In this document: positions 1 through 10,263 of the stretch, piece by piece
Layout of the letters: each line of letters opens with the position of its first letter
How positions within the stretch are numbered: the first letter of the stretch is position 1
Source: Serripes groenlandicus
Taxonomy: Eukaryota > Mollusca > Bivalvia > Cardiida > Cardiidae
Reading direction: 5' to 3'
Assembly (NCBI GenBank): GCA_031761405.1
Contig: JASEVX010000010.1
Coordinates: 30,185,059 to 30,249,058 of the forward strand
DNA: 64,000 bases
Program-made: the position numbers and the translations under genes
The notes under the pieces: model-generated
Databases searched by the model: none
Told to the model about the DNA's origin: nothing
What the model saw: only the letters and a program-made list of their open reading frames with translations

Positions 1-159
1 AGATAGCTTCTGTTTAATCAAGGGAATTTGGGTTGATAAAGGTATTCTCTGTGTATATTGAACTGTCACAATCATGCAGGTCATAGAACACTATATTTCT
101 AAGTAAATTGACCTTTGTCATTGACATTGTATTCATCACGTGACAGTTCAATTTATACG

Positions 160-377
160 GGGAATCTGCTGTGGTCGAGTGGTAAGCGTCGGGGATTTCG
201 AAACCAGGTGTCCCTGGTTCGATCCCCAGTTGCGGCACTACGGTCATGGTGAAGTAAGGCACATTTTCTAGCCTATTACTGGTTTGTTTACCCAGGGATC
301 ATGAATAAGTGAACTGTCGCCGTGATAAAACTGAAATATTGTTGAAAGCGGCGTAAAAAACCCAATAAATAAAAAAA
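160..377 (+). mobile_element. tRNA-derived SINE, type 1, near full length
   Basis: The head has pol III promoter-like boxes: box A TGGTCGAGTGG at 172-182 and box B GGTTCGATCCC at 216-226, as in a Ser/Leu-type tRNA. The body continues to a tail reading gccgtgataaaactgaaat, then gttgaaagcggcgtaaaaa, and ends in an A-rich cataaata-like repeat. The long non-tRNA body and tail make it a SINE and not a tRNA gene. Related copies are at 45058-45288 (minus) and 48247-48712. Confidence 0.75.
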
Positions 378-513
378 TACTTTGTATGAACAAGGATCTA
401 AAATATGTTTACTGTCACTGTGCTAGCTCATGATGATCTTCACCCCTAACAATAATAAACTATAACACTTTTAACTGTTTATCGGATAATGATATCCTGC
501 AAACTATATCAGG

Positions 514-911
514 TTGAACCCTTTCCCACATACAGCAAATCTACAGCAGACGACTTTGAAAACATCTAGGGTATACTATGGAAACTCTTTTAACCCTTTC
601 CCTCATACGACAATTCTGCAGCAGACAACTTTGAACATATTTTGTCAAAAAAAAGAAAATCTCTGTAAATGAACGGATAACCTATGGCTAAAAGTGGAAA
701 ACATTGTGGCAAAAGGAGAAATTGCACGTTTTGTGCAATTTCTTCTTTTGTCACTATGTTTTCAAAAAGCCGTCTGCTGCAGAGGCGTCAGAAAGCGTCT
801 ATATGAGGGGAAGGGTAAAAATGAAATGGCAATTATTGAATAAAGTTGAAAACATTGTGACAAATGGTTTATAATTGCTCATCATGAGTGAATGTTTTCA
901 AAAGTGGTTAA
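514..911 (-). mobile_element. TTAA-MITE family A, older host copy split by a second copy
   Basis: The left part (514-589) has cccacatacagcaaat, CAGCAGACGACTTTG and aacatctagg. The text resumes at 819 with atgaaatggcaattattg and gttgaaaacattgtgacaaa, which is what normally follows. A complete younger copy lies between. The right terminus is shortened to tttcaaaagtggttaa. Confidence 0.7.
590..818 (-). mobile_element. TTAA-MITE family A, nested, near complete
   Basis: Starts ttaaccctttccctcatacg and ends gaggggaagggtaa. It contains both CTGCAGCAGAC subterminal blocks and the GAAATTGCACGTTTTGTGCAATTTC central palindrome. It sits at a TTAA inside the copy at 514-911; the right-hand TSD has decayed to GTAA. 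Confidence 0.85.
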
Positions 912-936
912 GATTTAACATAAATGCACACAATCT

Positions 937-1176
937 TCAAGCAATTTCCATTTTCCCACAATGTTTTGCATTTTTGATCAAAAATTGTCTTCCTAAGATG
1001 GCTTTTTTCTTCCAGTCAGACAAATCTTCAAATATCATATCTGGTAACTTATTAATTGAGCCTACAAAAACAAAGCTTAGGGCATTTGCAACCAGTTTAG
1101 ATCGAGTACATCCTTGCATTTTGATCTGTTCAACAATTACTCCTAGACATCTTGATGACAATTCTCTGACCCACAT
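937..1176 (-). pseudogene. coding-like open segment, unidentified (possible exon relic)
   Basis: A 79-codon open stretch on the minus strand has mixed, protein-like composition, including the residues LPDMIFEDLSDWKKKAILGR, unlike the other open frames here, which are translations of MITE palindrome. It ends inside text resembling MITE sequence (acattgtgggaaaatgg), so if it was an exon it is truncated. An acceptor-like tttgtttttgtag lies within it. I do not recognise the protein. It could equally be a chance frame. Confidence 0.2.
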
Positions 1177-1254
1177 TGACCATTTTGAACACTATCGACA
1201 TCATCAAAGCTTTAGGTTACGAGCATTTTTCATATTCTTAAATCCTTATTTGAC

Positions 1255-1405
1255 TCTCAGAACCTATGTTGTAGGTACTCAAAAGAACCGTCTAAGTGAG
1301 ACAATTCTTTTGAGTACCAACAACATAGGGTTTGGTGGAGTAATAAGAGAGATATTGTGAGGAAAGGAGCAGTTTACTCCCCGTTATTTAAGTCCTCTGT
1401 ATTGT
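1255..1405. mobile_element. family C foldback element, hairpin plus right flank
   Basis: A hairpin at 1261-1333 pairs acctatgttgtaggtactc with gagtaccaacaacatagggt across about 30 bp. It is followed by gtaataagagagatattgtg, an inverted form of the flank seen left of the copies at 23085 and 27790. Four other copies or parts occur in the window. No coding capacity. Confidence 0.6.
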
Positions 1406-1502
1406 AGATGTGAAGGATTCTAAGATACCTACATGTATCTGCAATCTCATCATAAGTAGGCTTAAGGTTGGTTTTCTTGGAACAAGGAACAAGGCTCGTT
1501 GA

Positions 1503-1713
1503 AGCTTTCCCATTTACACCAAATTTACACCAGACGACAAAGAAAAAACATCCCAACAAAAGTTTGGAAAAAAATCTCCATCAATGTAAATAAAGTTGAA
1601 AACATTGTGGCAAGAAGAGAAATTGCTCATCATGAGCAATTTCAGCATTTGCCACACTGTTTTCAAAAGTCATCTGCTGTAAATTAGTCAGAATGCGCCT
1701 GCAAGTGGAAATT
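1503..1713. mobile_element. TTAA-MITE family A, strongly eroded
   Basis: Recognisable parts are cccatttacacc, cagacgac, gttgaaaacattgtggcaag, GAAATTGCTCATCATGAGCAATTTC and tttcaaaagtcatctgctg. Both TTAA ends are lost. Confidence 0.6.
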
Positions 1714-1988
1714 GGTGACTATAGGATAAAGGATAAGGTCTTTAGAGTAAATAAAGGGCTTCATCCTAGTTTGGTTATCTGAACCATCAGGGTGAGTCAG
1801 TGTAGACTATTTATTAGTGAAAAGAGTTTAACATTTGAAGGGTTTGTCTTTTTAATGTGCTAAGTTGTACAAGCTGCCTTTTTCAATGGTGTAAGTTTGC
1901 CAAAACAGTTTCATAACAGCTGGATTAAGACTGACATAGATAGCAAGGTAATCAATTGGTTTTTTTTTTTGCTTTTTAAATTTTACCC

Positions 1989-2216
1989 ATAACCCTTTCC
2001 CTCATATAGACGCTTTCTAACGCCTGCAGCGGACGTCTTTTTGAAAACATAGTGACAAAAGAAGAAATTGCTCAAAACGAGCAATTTCTCCTTTTTCCAC
2101 AATGTTTACCACCTTTAGTCATAGGTTATCCATTCAATTATAGAGATTTTCTATTGTTTGACAAAATATGTTCAAAGTCGTCTGCTGCAGAATTGTCTTG
2201 TGAGTGAACTGGTTAA
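1989..2216 (+). mobile_element. TTAA-MITE family A, near full length
   Basis: Left end ataaccctttccctcatata (TSD decayed to ATAA); palindrome GAAATTGCTCAAAACGAGCAATTTC; right end ctggttaag, with the GGGAAAGG segment mutated. Length 228 bp. Confidence 0.85.
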
Positions 2217-2330
2217 GTCTTATAATTATGATCTGGGGCCTTTAGTGGTAGACAGATTTCTTCCCATAAAACCTCCCTTATAACTTCATTGAGCCCTATG
2301 GTGTGGGTTCTCAATAAGAATTGATACAGA
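2217..2330. mobile_element. family C element, partial
   Basis: The text cataaaacctcccttataac, then attgagccctatggtgtggg and ttctcaataagaattg, matches the left half of family C up to the start of the hairpin. The other arm is missing. A short family A scrap (gagttgaaaacatgtggg) follows at about 2329. Confidence 0.4.
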
Positions 2331-2985
2331 GTTGAAAACATGTGGGAAAGGGAGAAAACTATAAAAGTTGTCTGCTGGTGAGCCGTCATTAATTTGTTTG
2401 TAACATGGAAAGGTTTCATCCACTTCTAGTATGAAAGATGTAACAATATTGTCAATATTCATCTGTATTTTACAGTTTGTTGACTGAACCTTATTCCTAC
2501 TTGAAATAGTTATTTTTTTACAAAATGTTTAGCATAAAAACCTATATATATATATACCCCAGTTCACTTAGATTGTTATAATTTTCAGTCAATTCTTACA
2601 TTTTATGTTCGGAAATATGGAACCATTTCAAAAATAATTTAAAACATCTTCAGAAACTACTTGCCCAATTTTGAAATAGTTCCACGCAGAAATCTTACCG
2701 GCGAATCTCTCGCAAGCCATGTTGATTTGCCTAAGATCATGACTGCAAATGGCTGTGGCTGTTTTCCTTTACGATATGCCATATATGTAATAGTGGAGAA
2801 TTTGAAAATTGAATTCTCAGAAACAAGAAGACAGATTATGAAAATATTTCACAAAATATTTCTTCGGGTGACTCTCATATTACTATTACATCAAACCGTG
2901 TTGATTTTATCAGAGAGTATTCATTTTATTTGGGTATGGCAAATAAAGGAACTTAATACAAAACTGTTGCTAGTTTCTTAACTGA

Positions 2986-3140
2986 TTAACCCTTTCCCAC
3001 ATACTACAAATCTGTAGCAAATGGAGTTGAAATCAGGTGTGACAAAAGGAGAAATTGTTCATTATGAGCAACTGTTCCTTTTGCCACAATGATATCAATA
3101 GCAATCTGCATCAGGTTTTGTCTACAAGTGTGAAAGTTAA
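2986..3140 (-). mobile_element. TTAA-MITE family A, short internal-deletion copy
   Basis: Begins ttaaccctttcccacatact, keeps caaaaggagaaattg and the hairpin GTTCATTATGAGCAAC, and ends gtgtgaaagttaa. Only 155 bp, so about 75 bp of interior is missing. Confidence 0.7.
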
Positions 3141-3175
3141 GTTAAGTTAACCCTGATACTGCTTTATATGCAACT

Positions 3176-3403
3176 TTAACCCTTTCCCACATAAAGACGC
3201 TCTCTGACGCCTCTGCAGCAGACGAATTTTGAAATAATGTGACAAAAGAAGAAATAGCTAAAAACAAGCAATTCCTCCTTTCGTCACAATGGTTCCAACT
3301 TTTTTCAGTGAATATACCTTCATTTATCGGGACTTTCCATGTTTTTGCCTAGATGTTTTCAAAGCTGTCTACTGCAGATTTGTTGTATGTTGGAAAGGAT
3401 TAA
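3176..3403 (+). mobile_element. TTAA-MITE family A, full length
   Basis: Begins ttaaccctttcccacataaa and ends tgttggaaaggattaa. Intact TTAA on both sides, 228 bp. The hairpin arms flank aaaac. Confidence 0.85.
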
Positions 3404-4439
3404 GCAACATTATACACAAACAATGTAGACTAAGATCAGCCCTCCAATTTTGTGCAGTCTAATCTTGATCCACATTGTTCGCTTCTCATGTATCAATATG
3501 TATCAGAAACAACTTCATGCACATGTAAGAATGTGTAAACAAATCAATCATGATACAAGTATAGCATGCAGGAAGAGTTGAAAACATTGTGGCAAAAGGA
3601 GAAATTGCCGCAATCATTTTAGGTTTACACAAGTCTTCTGCAAATTCGTCAAAATGCTTCGCGATCTCTGCAAGTAGACAATTTTTTAAACAAGCAATTT
3701 CTCCATTTAACCCAAAGTTTAACAGTTTTCCACTATTTAATCATTATAGTTTCTTTTAACCCTTTCCCTCATATAGACGCTTTCTGATACCTCTGCAGCA
3801 GACAGCTTTTTGAAAACAGTGACAAAAGAAGAAATTGCACAAAACGTGCAATTTCTCCTTTTGCCACAATGTTTTCCACTTTTAGTCATAGCCCGTACGA
3901 AACAGTCCAGGCGTAATATAACAGGATTCATACAGGAATATCGCTCTAAATCCTACAAGGAAACCAGCAGGAAAATGGAGCGAAATATGTTAATTAGATT
4001 AACAGGAATCCTGTAGGAATATTTGATAAAAAATCCTTGCAGGGATTTTGTCCTCATTTACATATTTCGGGCCATTTTCCTGCTGGATTCCTTCTACTTT
4101 TTTCCTACCAGGAATCCTAGTAGCAGGAAATCAAACCTCATTTGCATATTTCAAAACTCTTGATTTCTAGTTGGATTAAATACCTACAAGGAATCCAGTT
4201 ACAAAATCCTACAAGGAATATAGAAAAAATCCTACAAGGAATCTCATTACAAAATCCAAAAAGATTTTTGATACTTAAATAGGTTAAAACTTCCTATCAG
4301 GTTTCCTGGTACAAAATTCCTACAAGGAATCGTTTCCTGGTACAAAAATCGTACAAAGAATCAAAGGAATCCAGGTTCAACCTTTTATGAGACTCAACAG
4401 TGCTTATATGTACGGTTACTAATGTTTAGACAAGAAGGT

Positions 4440-5460
4440 CAAAAAGTCATGGTGAAGGTCATCCAAAGACAATGATGTTATTTAATTGTAAAAGATCACT
4501 TTTAGGTCATGGTCACATGTTTATAAATCAATGTAAAGGACAAATGACAAATAAATGAAGTTTTTATCGTGTTCACAGTCGATTATAACAATTTTGACAA
4601 TTTTAAATGGCCATAATTCAGTGATGCATCTACGGATCTGGCTGATTTAAAAAAAAAGTGCGCTCTCATGTATATCTAGCTGCTGTATAAGTTTGGTAAA
4701 CATCGGATAATAAATAATGACTATCTTGTTCACAAGGTCAATTATAGCAATTTTGCCAATTTTAATAAAGGGCCATAATTCAGTCATGCATAGACGCCTC
4801 TGGCCGATTTCAAAAGGAACCGAGCTCTCATGTATATCTAGCTACTGTATAAGTTTGGTAAACATCAGATAATAAATTATCAATTATAGCAATTTTGCCA
4901 ATTTTAAAGGGCCATAATCCCGTCATGCATGGACTGATCTGGCTGGTTTTCAAAAGGCACCAAGCTCTCATGTATATCTAGCTACTGTATAAGTTTGATA
5001 AACATCGGATAATAAATGATTACTTTATTTTGTTCATAAGGTCAATTATAGCAATTTTGCCAATTTTAAAGGGCCATCTTCCTGTCATGCATGGACGGAT
5101 CTGGCTGGTTTTCAATAGGAACCAAGCTCCCATGTTTATCTAGCTACTGAATAAGTTTGGTAAACATCGAATAATAAATCAAGTTCTTATCGTGTTCACA
5201 AGGTCAATTTGAACAATTTTGCCAATTTTAAAGGGCCATAATCCAGTCATGCATGGATGGATCTGGCTGGTTTTTGAAAGGAACTGAGCTCCCATGGTGT
5301 ATCTAGCTACTGTATAATTTTGGTAAACATTAGATAATAAATGAAGAATTTATCGTGTTCACAAGAAATTGTGGACAGACGACGGGCGATCACAAAAACT
5401 CACCTTGTCACTACGTGACAGGCGAGCTAATAAGAAGCAAGAGGGCCAAGATGGTCCTTA
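4440..5460 (-). repeat. H-type element with about 160-bp minisatellite
   Basis: The unit contains aggtcaattatagcaatttt, agggccataattcagtcatg and gctactgtataagtttggta. The marker aagtttggta recurs at about 4691, 4851, 4991, 5153 and 5314, giving spacings of 140-162 bp. On the right lie ggcgagctaataag, an inverted form of the family H head, and a hairpin AGGGCCAAGATGGTCCT (5442-5458) like the H end hairpin. The 8-mer AGGTTCAA occurs on both sides (4373-4380, 5528-5535). Orientation and exact limits are uncertain. Confidence 0.6.
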
Positions 5461-5689
5461 ATTAGTCACAAAATACGGAAAATCTATAAGTAAAATTATT
5501 AAAGAGAGTGGACTAGACCACTATTTTAGGTTCAAATACCCAACAGGATTCCTAGAACAAAATCCTACCAGGAATCCAAATCAAATTTTTACTAGAATAA
5601 ATAATAACTGTAAATGTTTAATCAAGAGATGCTGATAATGCATCATTGATTTATTTGATGGTAATTAATATATATATCAGAACAATTTT

Positions 5690-5901
5690 TTTTATCCTTT
5701 TGCGCATACAGACGCTTTTAGAAAACATTGTGGAAAAAGAAGAAAATTCTCATCTATAATGAGCAATTACTCCTTTTGCCACAATGTTTTCAACTCAATT
5801 AAAAAAAACGCTTTAGTTTATTGAGATTTTCCATAACAACTCATTTTGCCAGGACATGTTCAAAGTCAGCTGTTGCAGATCCCTTGTATGAGGGAAAGTG
5901 T
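5690..5901 (+). mobile_element. TTAA-MITE family A, eroded
   Basis: tatccttttgcgcatacaga at the left, cattgtggaaaaagaag, attactccttttgccacaat, and tgtatgagggaaagtgtcaa at the right. Both TTAAs are mutated. Confidence 0.65.
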
Positions 5902-6276
5902 CAACTTTAAATTCTAAAACAAACACAAGCATTCACAATTCAAGAAGTAGGTTGAAAAATTGTTCACAAACAACTCAGGAATATTTAAGAATGTTGCCAC
6001 TTAAAAACAAAGGGTGATCTGGAAACATAGTTTAACTTAAAGAATTAATCCATTTGATTGTGCATGAACAAAGCACTGATGGGTATCACTAAGCAGAGTC
6101 TTGTAGAGTCTGGTGGTCAAATCATCAGTCGTCAACTATGAGGAAATGGTTAAAGTTTGTTTCAGTTTGGTGATGACTGGACCATCCTCTATAAGGGGCT
6201 CTTTTAAGTTGTTGTGTATGGAGCTATTCAAATGAAAGTAAAAGATAGAAAATTATAATAAATGAACCCTTGAAGG

Positions 6277-6455
6277 CTTCTTTACCCATAAAGACGGTTT
6301 CTGACACCTCTGCAGCAGATGACTTTTAAATACAATATGAGCAATTTTTCTTTTTGCCACTATTATCTGTTTTCAACTTTATTCAATAATTTTACTTTCG
6401 TTTACACAGCTACCTTTCCTCTATTTGATCATGTCTGCCTAGTTATATGCAGTGC
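6277..6455 (+). mobile_element. TTAA-MITE family A, eroded
   Basis: ctttacccataaagacggtt and ctctgcagcagatgactttt at the left; half a palindrome (atgagcaatttttctttttg); ttcaactttattcaataatt. The right terminus is gone. Confidence 0.5.
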
Positions 6456-6721
6456 CAGTCATCTTTCTTTTACAAAACATTAATGAAAATACTCAAGATC
6501 TCGAATCCAGCAACCATTTTTGAGATTGTTCTCAAGTTTGCATTCTGATAAACCAGCTTCAATTTTCATGGACGTTCATTTAAAGGCAAATATCTAATAT
6601 AAAGTAAGTTTGCAAATTAATCTCAAATACTTTACTTAATATTCATCGTTAAATATTGCATTTTTGAGTTCAAGTCTTAGAATATTCTCAAGAACGGTTA
6701 TTTTCTTCATTAATTTGACGA

Positions 6722-7292
6722 GGTCTGTATGAAAAATGTGCGGACCTAGACCTCATCCAGGGGTTGAGAGTTCGAATCCCAGCTCGGCCTACATTCTTTC
6801 TGACGTTTGAAAAAGTCACTTTGACATGCGTCATTCATCAATGGTTTGTTTGTTTGGAGTTTAACGCCGCTTTCAACAGCTTTGGTCATATCACGGCGGT
6901 CTGTGCACCTACCCATGTTTTCCTGGCTTTCCCACACCAGTACTTACACAACATTCTTTCGAAGCCACGGACTACTTTCTCACATAGATCAGAGGTGAGA
7001 GGCAATGGAAAACATCGCCCGAAAGAATGTCGCCGCAACCGGGTATTCATCAATGGGATTACAGTCTATGTGGAAAAGCAGCCAGCTGCTTAGAAAGTAT
7101 GTTGTGTTGAGTACTGGTATGCGAAGCAAGGTAATACATGAGTAGGCCGCCGTGATGTGAACAATTGTTGAAAATGGTGTTAAACCCAAATCAATCAATC
7201 ATCCTATGCGAAAGCAAGGTAATACATGAGTAGGCCGCCGTGATGTGACTGAACAATTGTTGAAAATGGCGTTAAACCCAAATCAATCAATC
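6722..7292 (+). mobile_element. tRNA-derived SINE, type 2, interrupted by another SINE
   Basis: The head has ccaggggttgagagttcgaa and tcccagctcggcc (box B region). The body is acatgcgtcattcatcaatg, resuming at 7057 with attacagtctatgtggaaaa and gcagccagctgcttag. The tail is gaacaattgttgaaaatgg and gttaaacccaaatcaatcaa. The last about 90 bp of tail (aaggtaatacatgagtaggc onward) are present twice in tandem (7127-7201 and 7214-7292). Confidence 0.7.
6845..7044 (-). mobile_element. SINE inserted in a SINE, with 12-bp target-site duplication
   Basis: ATTCATCAATGG occurs at 6833-6844 and 7045-7056. Between them, on the minus strand, the text ends in a SINE tail (ttgaaagcggcgttaaac, then tccaaacaaaca) preceded by agtactggtgtgggaaagcc. 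A flanking duplication plus a simple-repeat tail is the signature of LINE-driven retroposition. Confidence 0.75.
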
Positions 7293-7942
7293 ATCTAAGA
7301 CGACAGGTCAGTATCACCATTATAAATTTATATAAATCACCATGTTGTCAATAGTTCATCTGGAACACGTCACAGGTAATGTCCTTGGTTGGTCAATTTT
7401 CAAAGCTAGAATGCTTTCCAAATTTTTCTTGCCTAGCTGCTTCAACTGAAAAGTATACATTCAAGTATTAATTTAAATTGCTGGTTCAGACAAATATTTC
7501 TAAACATGGGAATGTGTCTTGAATGTTTAATTTTTCTGCCGAGTCATAGACTAATTAAAATGTGAAAAAACAACAGTAATTTAGTAGGACTCATTATTTT
7601 GGGAGAACACATCAAAGGACTCATTGATACAAATGTGTAAATGAAACAATGGTCTTGAATTTGTGCACACTGCTCCAGTAAAGATTTATGGAAACAATTT
7701 GTTTTTGATCTCCTGTGTTGAATCCCAGAAAGGGTTATACAAAAACCCATTAATCATTCTAAGGTGGTCCGTCGCTGTACGCAAGTAAATATTTTCCAAT
7801 GATATATGATCAAATAAATGCTTTAAAATATTTCTGTTGATCTAAATATTGTGGGACAGAGAAAGGGTGAGAGATCTTCGTAACAGCATTTTGATTGCAA
7901 TACAAATGAAATAATGCAAAATAAAAGTAAAATAATTTACTT
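7293..7942. other. no gene or recognised repeat
   Basis: AT-rich sequence with no family A terminus, no SINE head and no convincing open frame. It would be intron if the candidate minus-strand exon to its right is real. Confidence 0.4.
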
Positions 7943-7944
7943 AC

Positions 7945-8051
7945 GAATATTCCAGAACACTTAATCCATCAACTAAACAGAAATAGATGCAAACTATCGC
8001 CGATATCGCATATATTCTGTGAAAACAGCATGTGTTGAAAAAGGCCGCCAT
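7945..8051 (-). CDS. candidate first coding exon with signal-peptide-like N-terminus
   Basis: On the minus strand an ATG in a good start context (AAGATGGCGGCC) opens 35 codons ending with TC immediately before GTAAGT (7944-7939), a consensus 5' splice site. Without splicing the frame would stop at once (TCG TAA). The peptide starts MAAFFNTCCFHRIYAISAIV and continues with a hydrophobic run ending near residue 27, then VDGLSVLEY, which looks like a signal peptide or signal anchor. Two CRE-like motifs lie 43-75 bp upstream. AAGATGGCGGC is also the YY1 consensus, common at animal promoters. No second exon was identified and the protein is not recognised. It lies inside the 5.87-kb TIR element, so it may be a captured gene end, or coincidence. 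Confidence 0.3.
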
Positions 8052-8093
8052 CTTGATTTAAACAATTTTCCAAACGCCGATAGACTTTTTTAA

Positions 8094-8125
8094 TGACGTC
8101 ATACCACATGCCATTCATGACGTAA
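8094..8125 (-). promoter_or_regulatory. paired CRE-like motifs upstream of the candidate exon
   Basis: A perfect palindromic CRE, TGACGTCA, is at 8094-8101 and a TGACGTAA variant at 8118-8125. They are 43 and 67 bp upstream of the candidate minus-strand ATG at 8051. CRE half-sites are known CREB/ATF targets and cluster near start sites. Function here is inference. Confidence 0.35.
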
Positions 8126-9429
8126 CAAGATCAATGCATAACAAAAGTGACTTGTCGAAAGTAACAAATATGCAGAAAAGTTTTAAGACTTTAAACATAA
8201 ATCAATTAAAAATATTACAGACCGTCGATGGGAGTGGTTGATAAATATGAGTTTATTCCAGATTTTCCTTAGATAATTAAATTACTTAAGAGACACTGTA
8301 TAAATAACTTCACACTTAATATCCATTTGCACACTTAAATTAACTCTTTTTCACTTGCAGACGCATTCATCAGACGTAATGTGTTTTTCCCTTTCCAACA
8401 ATGTTTCAAAATTAAAAGTTGGTTAGCTGAAAGTAAAACTTAAAACAAATGTTTGATAGTAGAGATATGTATACATGGTTTATGAATCGACTCAGAAATT
8501 ACTTGGTTTCTCCTTTTTATTACAATGTTTTCAAAAGCTTGTTAGCTGAAAGAAAAACTAACAAAAAACAACTCCTCTTGATAGTCACCGTAAATCCAAA
8601 ATATATATACGATGTTTGAATACACTCGAAAGGTAAGTGTTTCACCTCTTCTCACAATGTTTTTAAATGGTGTCTAGTTGTTTGTTTGAAGAATCTATAA
8701 AAATCTGGTCAAATTTGCAAAGAGGTGAAGATATGTAACACTTTTGAAGCATTTTTTAAATCTAGTTAATAACAATTGTCACCAATTCATTAATTTGGAC
8801 TGATCAGAATATAAATGCTTTGGGAAAGTCCAACTTACTTTTACATAAATCCTGCCTGTCTAACATTCACGTGACCTATTGCGTCATAATTAAGTCACCG
8901 ACCTTTGTTTAAAATGCTGGGGAGAGATTGAGCCACGTCATATGAAAACCCACATTATATATCAATGAACTATGATCACAGTTAATACTTCTATGTCAAG
9001 TTTTACATTAAGTCATTGTTTTCCCCCTGTGTAGTTAAAGCTGTGTGTGTGTGACTAGAGACCCTTAGAAGCAGACTGGGCAGGTTTATCAAGTTATATG
9101 AATATCGGCTGGTTGCAGAGACCAAATGTCATTTTTGTATGACATGACTCATTTGTGTAGGTTAAAAATAGGTTAGCTGCTAAGTTTTCCCGGGTAAATA
9201 AGTTGACCCTTACCAATTTGTAGAGGCATTTCTATGCATCTACAGCAAACACATTTTAAAAATATTGTGAGGAAAGGAGAAATTGCTATTTAAATTTCAA
9301 TGGCTTTTTCATTTAGGATTGTACCTACTGATCTTGAATACCCCAGTGGGGAACTAAGGATTGTATACCATTTTTTTTTATTAAAGTTTTAGATTTTCTT
9401 TTGCATATTTTCTAAGTTTCAGAATCCAA
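8126..9429. other. no gene; scattered MITE scraps
   Basis: Contains two family A fragments (about 8340-8415 with ttaactctttttcacttgca, and about 9205-9310 with atattgtgaggaaaggagaa). An E-box CACGTG lies near 8869. Otherwise no supported feature. Confidence 0.4.
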
Positions 9430-9745
9430 GTTAGTAAAATGTTAAAGTATAAAATTCCTGCTATGAAAAAGTATAAGTTCTAGAAATCCTGCCAAAGTTT
9501 CATTAACTGGAGATTTTAAATATTATAAGATGAATTATTCCTAGTAGGAATATGAATTTCACCAATATTCCAGCTACAGTAAAGGGATTCCTGTTACTAT
9601 AGCAGGAAACTTTTCCAGTATGAACAAATTTTCCCTGTAGGAAATTAGGTTTTTTCCATGTACGGTTACATTCCTGCAGGAAAAATTGATTCCTGCTAGA
9701 TTCCTGGTACATTCCTACCAGGGTCCTGCTGGAATCCTGTTAAAA
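9430..9745. repeat. right subterminal repeat zone of the 5.87-kb TIR element
   Basis: Repeated short motifs in both orientations: attcctgctatg, tattcctagtaggaatatg, gggattcctgttac, cattcctgcaggaaaaattg, gattcctgctagattcctgg, ctggaatcctgtt. They match the motifs at 3917-4385. Such arrays often bind the transposase of large TIR elements. Confidence 0.65.
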
Positions 9746-10149
9746 TCTTCGTACGGGTGGTTATCCATTCAATTATAGAGATTTTCTGTTTTGACAAAAT
9801 ACGTTCAAAGTCGTCTGCTGCAGAATTGTTGTATGAGGGAAAGGGTTAAAGAGATTTTTCACATTTTTTTCTAGATATTTTTCAAAGTCGTCTGCTGCAG
9901 ACTTATTGTATGTGGGAAAGGGTTAAGGTGCTGAGCGTGACCTATATTCACTTTAGTTAAGAAGTGTTACGTATAGGTTGAGGTCTGTAAGTAATCACTT
10001 CTCAAATTATAAGTGCTTGACTTATAATACTTAAGCTCACTAATTGTGTAGGGAATGAGACAACCCGGAAATTATCCAAAATATAATTTCAAGTTACATG
10101 TAGATGGAAAATTGTCTGATTGAAGTGTTGCAATTGCCTGTCAAAATTT

Positions 10150-10260
10150 ATTCTGTATTAGATTGATTGGTGGTTTAATGCTGTTTCATTAATGTTTTAG
10201 TTATATCATGTTGACCTTAGCTTGCCTAACCCATGTGGTTCCTGGCTTTCTTTCACCAGT
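10150..10260 (-). mobile_element. SINE tail fragment
   Basis: On the minus strand it reads actggtgaaagaaagccagg, then gttgacatgatataac and taaaccaccaatcaatc, the 3' part of type 2 SINEs. It directly abuts the family B element. Confidence 0.55.
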
Positions 10261-10263
10261 AGT

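Larger units (their letters stand above)
3892..9757. mobile_element. 5.87-kb TIR element with subterminal repeats (non-autonomous, unclassified)
   Basis: Its limits are fixed by the MITE it interrupts. The ends are inverted: CCCGTACGAA on the left and TTCGTACGGG on the right, with a second shared block taacaggattc inside each end. Both subterminal zones (3917-4385 with 5520-5600, and 9430-9745) are packed with variants of CAGGAATCC, CTACAAGGAAT and GGATTCCTG in both orientations. Flanking bases are cataG on the left and TGGTTATCC on the right, so the TSD is 2-3 bp with a mismatch, or lost. No transposase frame is present. The interior holds an H-type minisatellite, MITE copies, SINEs and a candidate exon. 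I cannot assign a superfamily. Confidence 0.75.
3756..9849 (+). mobile_element. TTAA-MITE family A, split in two by a 5.87-kb insertion
   Basis: The left half (3756-3891) runs from ttaaccctttccctcatata to tttagtcatag. The right half (9758-9849) resumes at ggttatccattcaattatag and ends gagggaaagggttaa. Intact copies such as 19813-20043 read straight through tttagtcataggttatcc, so the break is exact. Confidence 0.9.
3685..9926 (+). mobile_element. TTAA-MITE family A, outermost host of a multi-level nest
   Basis: The left remnant (about 3685-3755) reads aacaagcaatttctccattt and tcattatagtttctt. The right remnant (9850-9926) reads gagatttttcacattttttt, ttcaaagtcgtctgctgcag and gtgggaaagggttaa. 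Joined, they restore the right two thirds of a family A copy. The copy at 3756-9849 entered at its TTAA. The left end is eroded. Confidence 0.6.
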
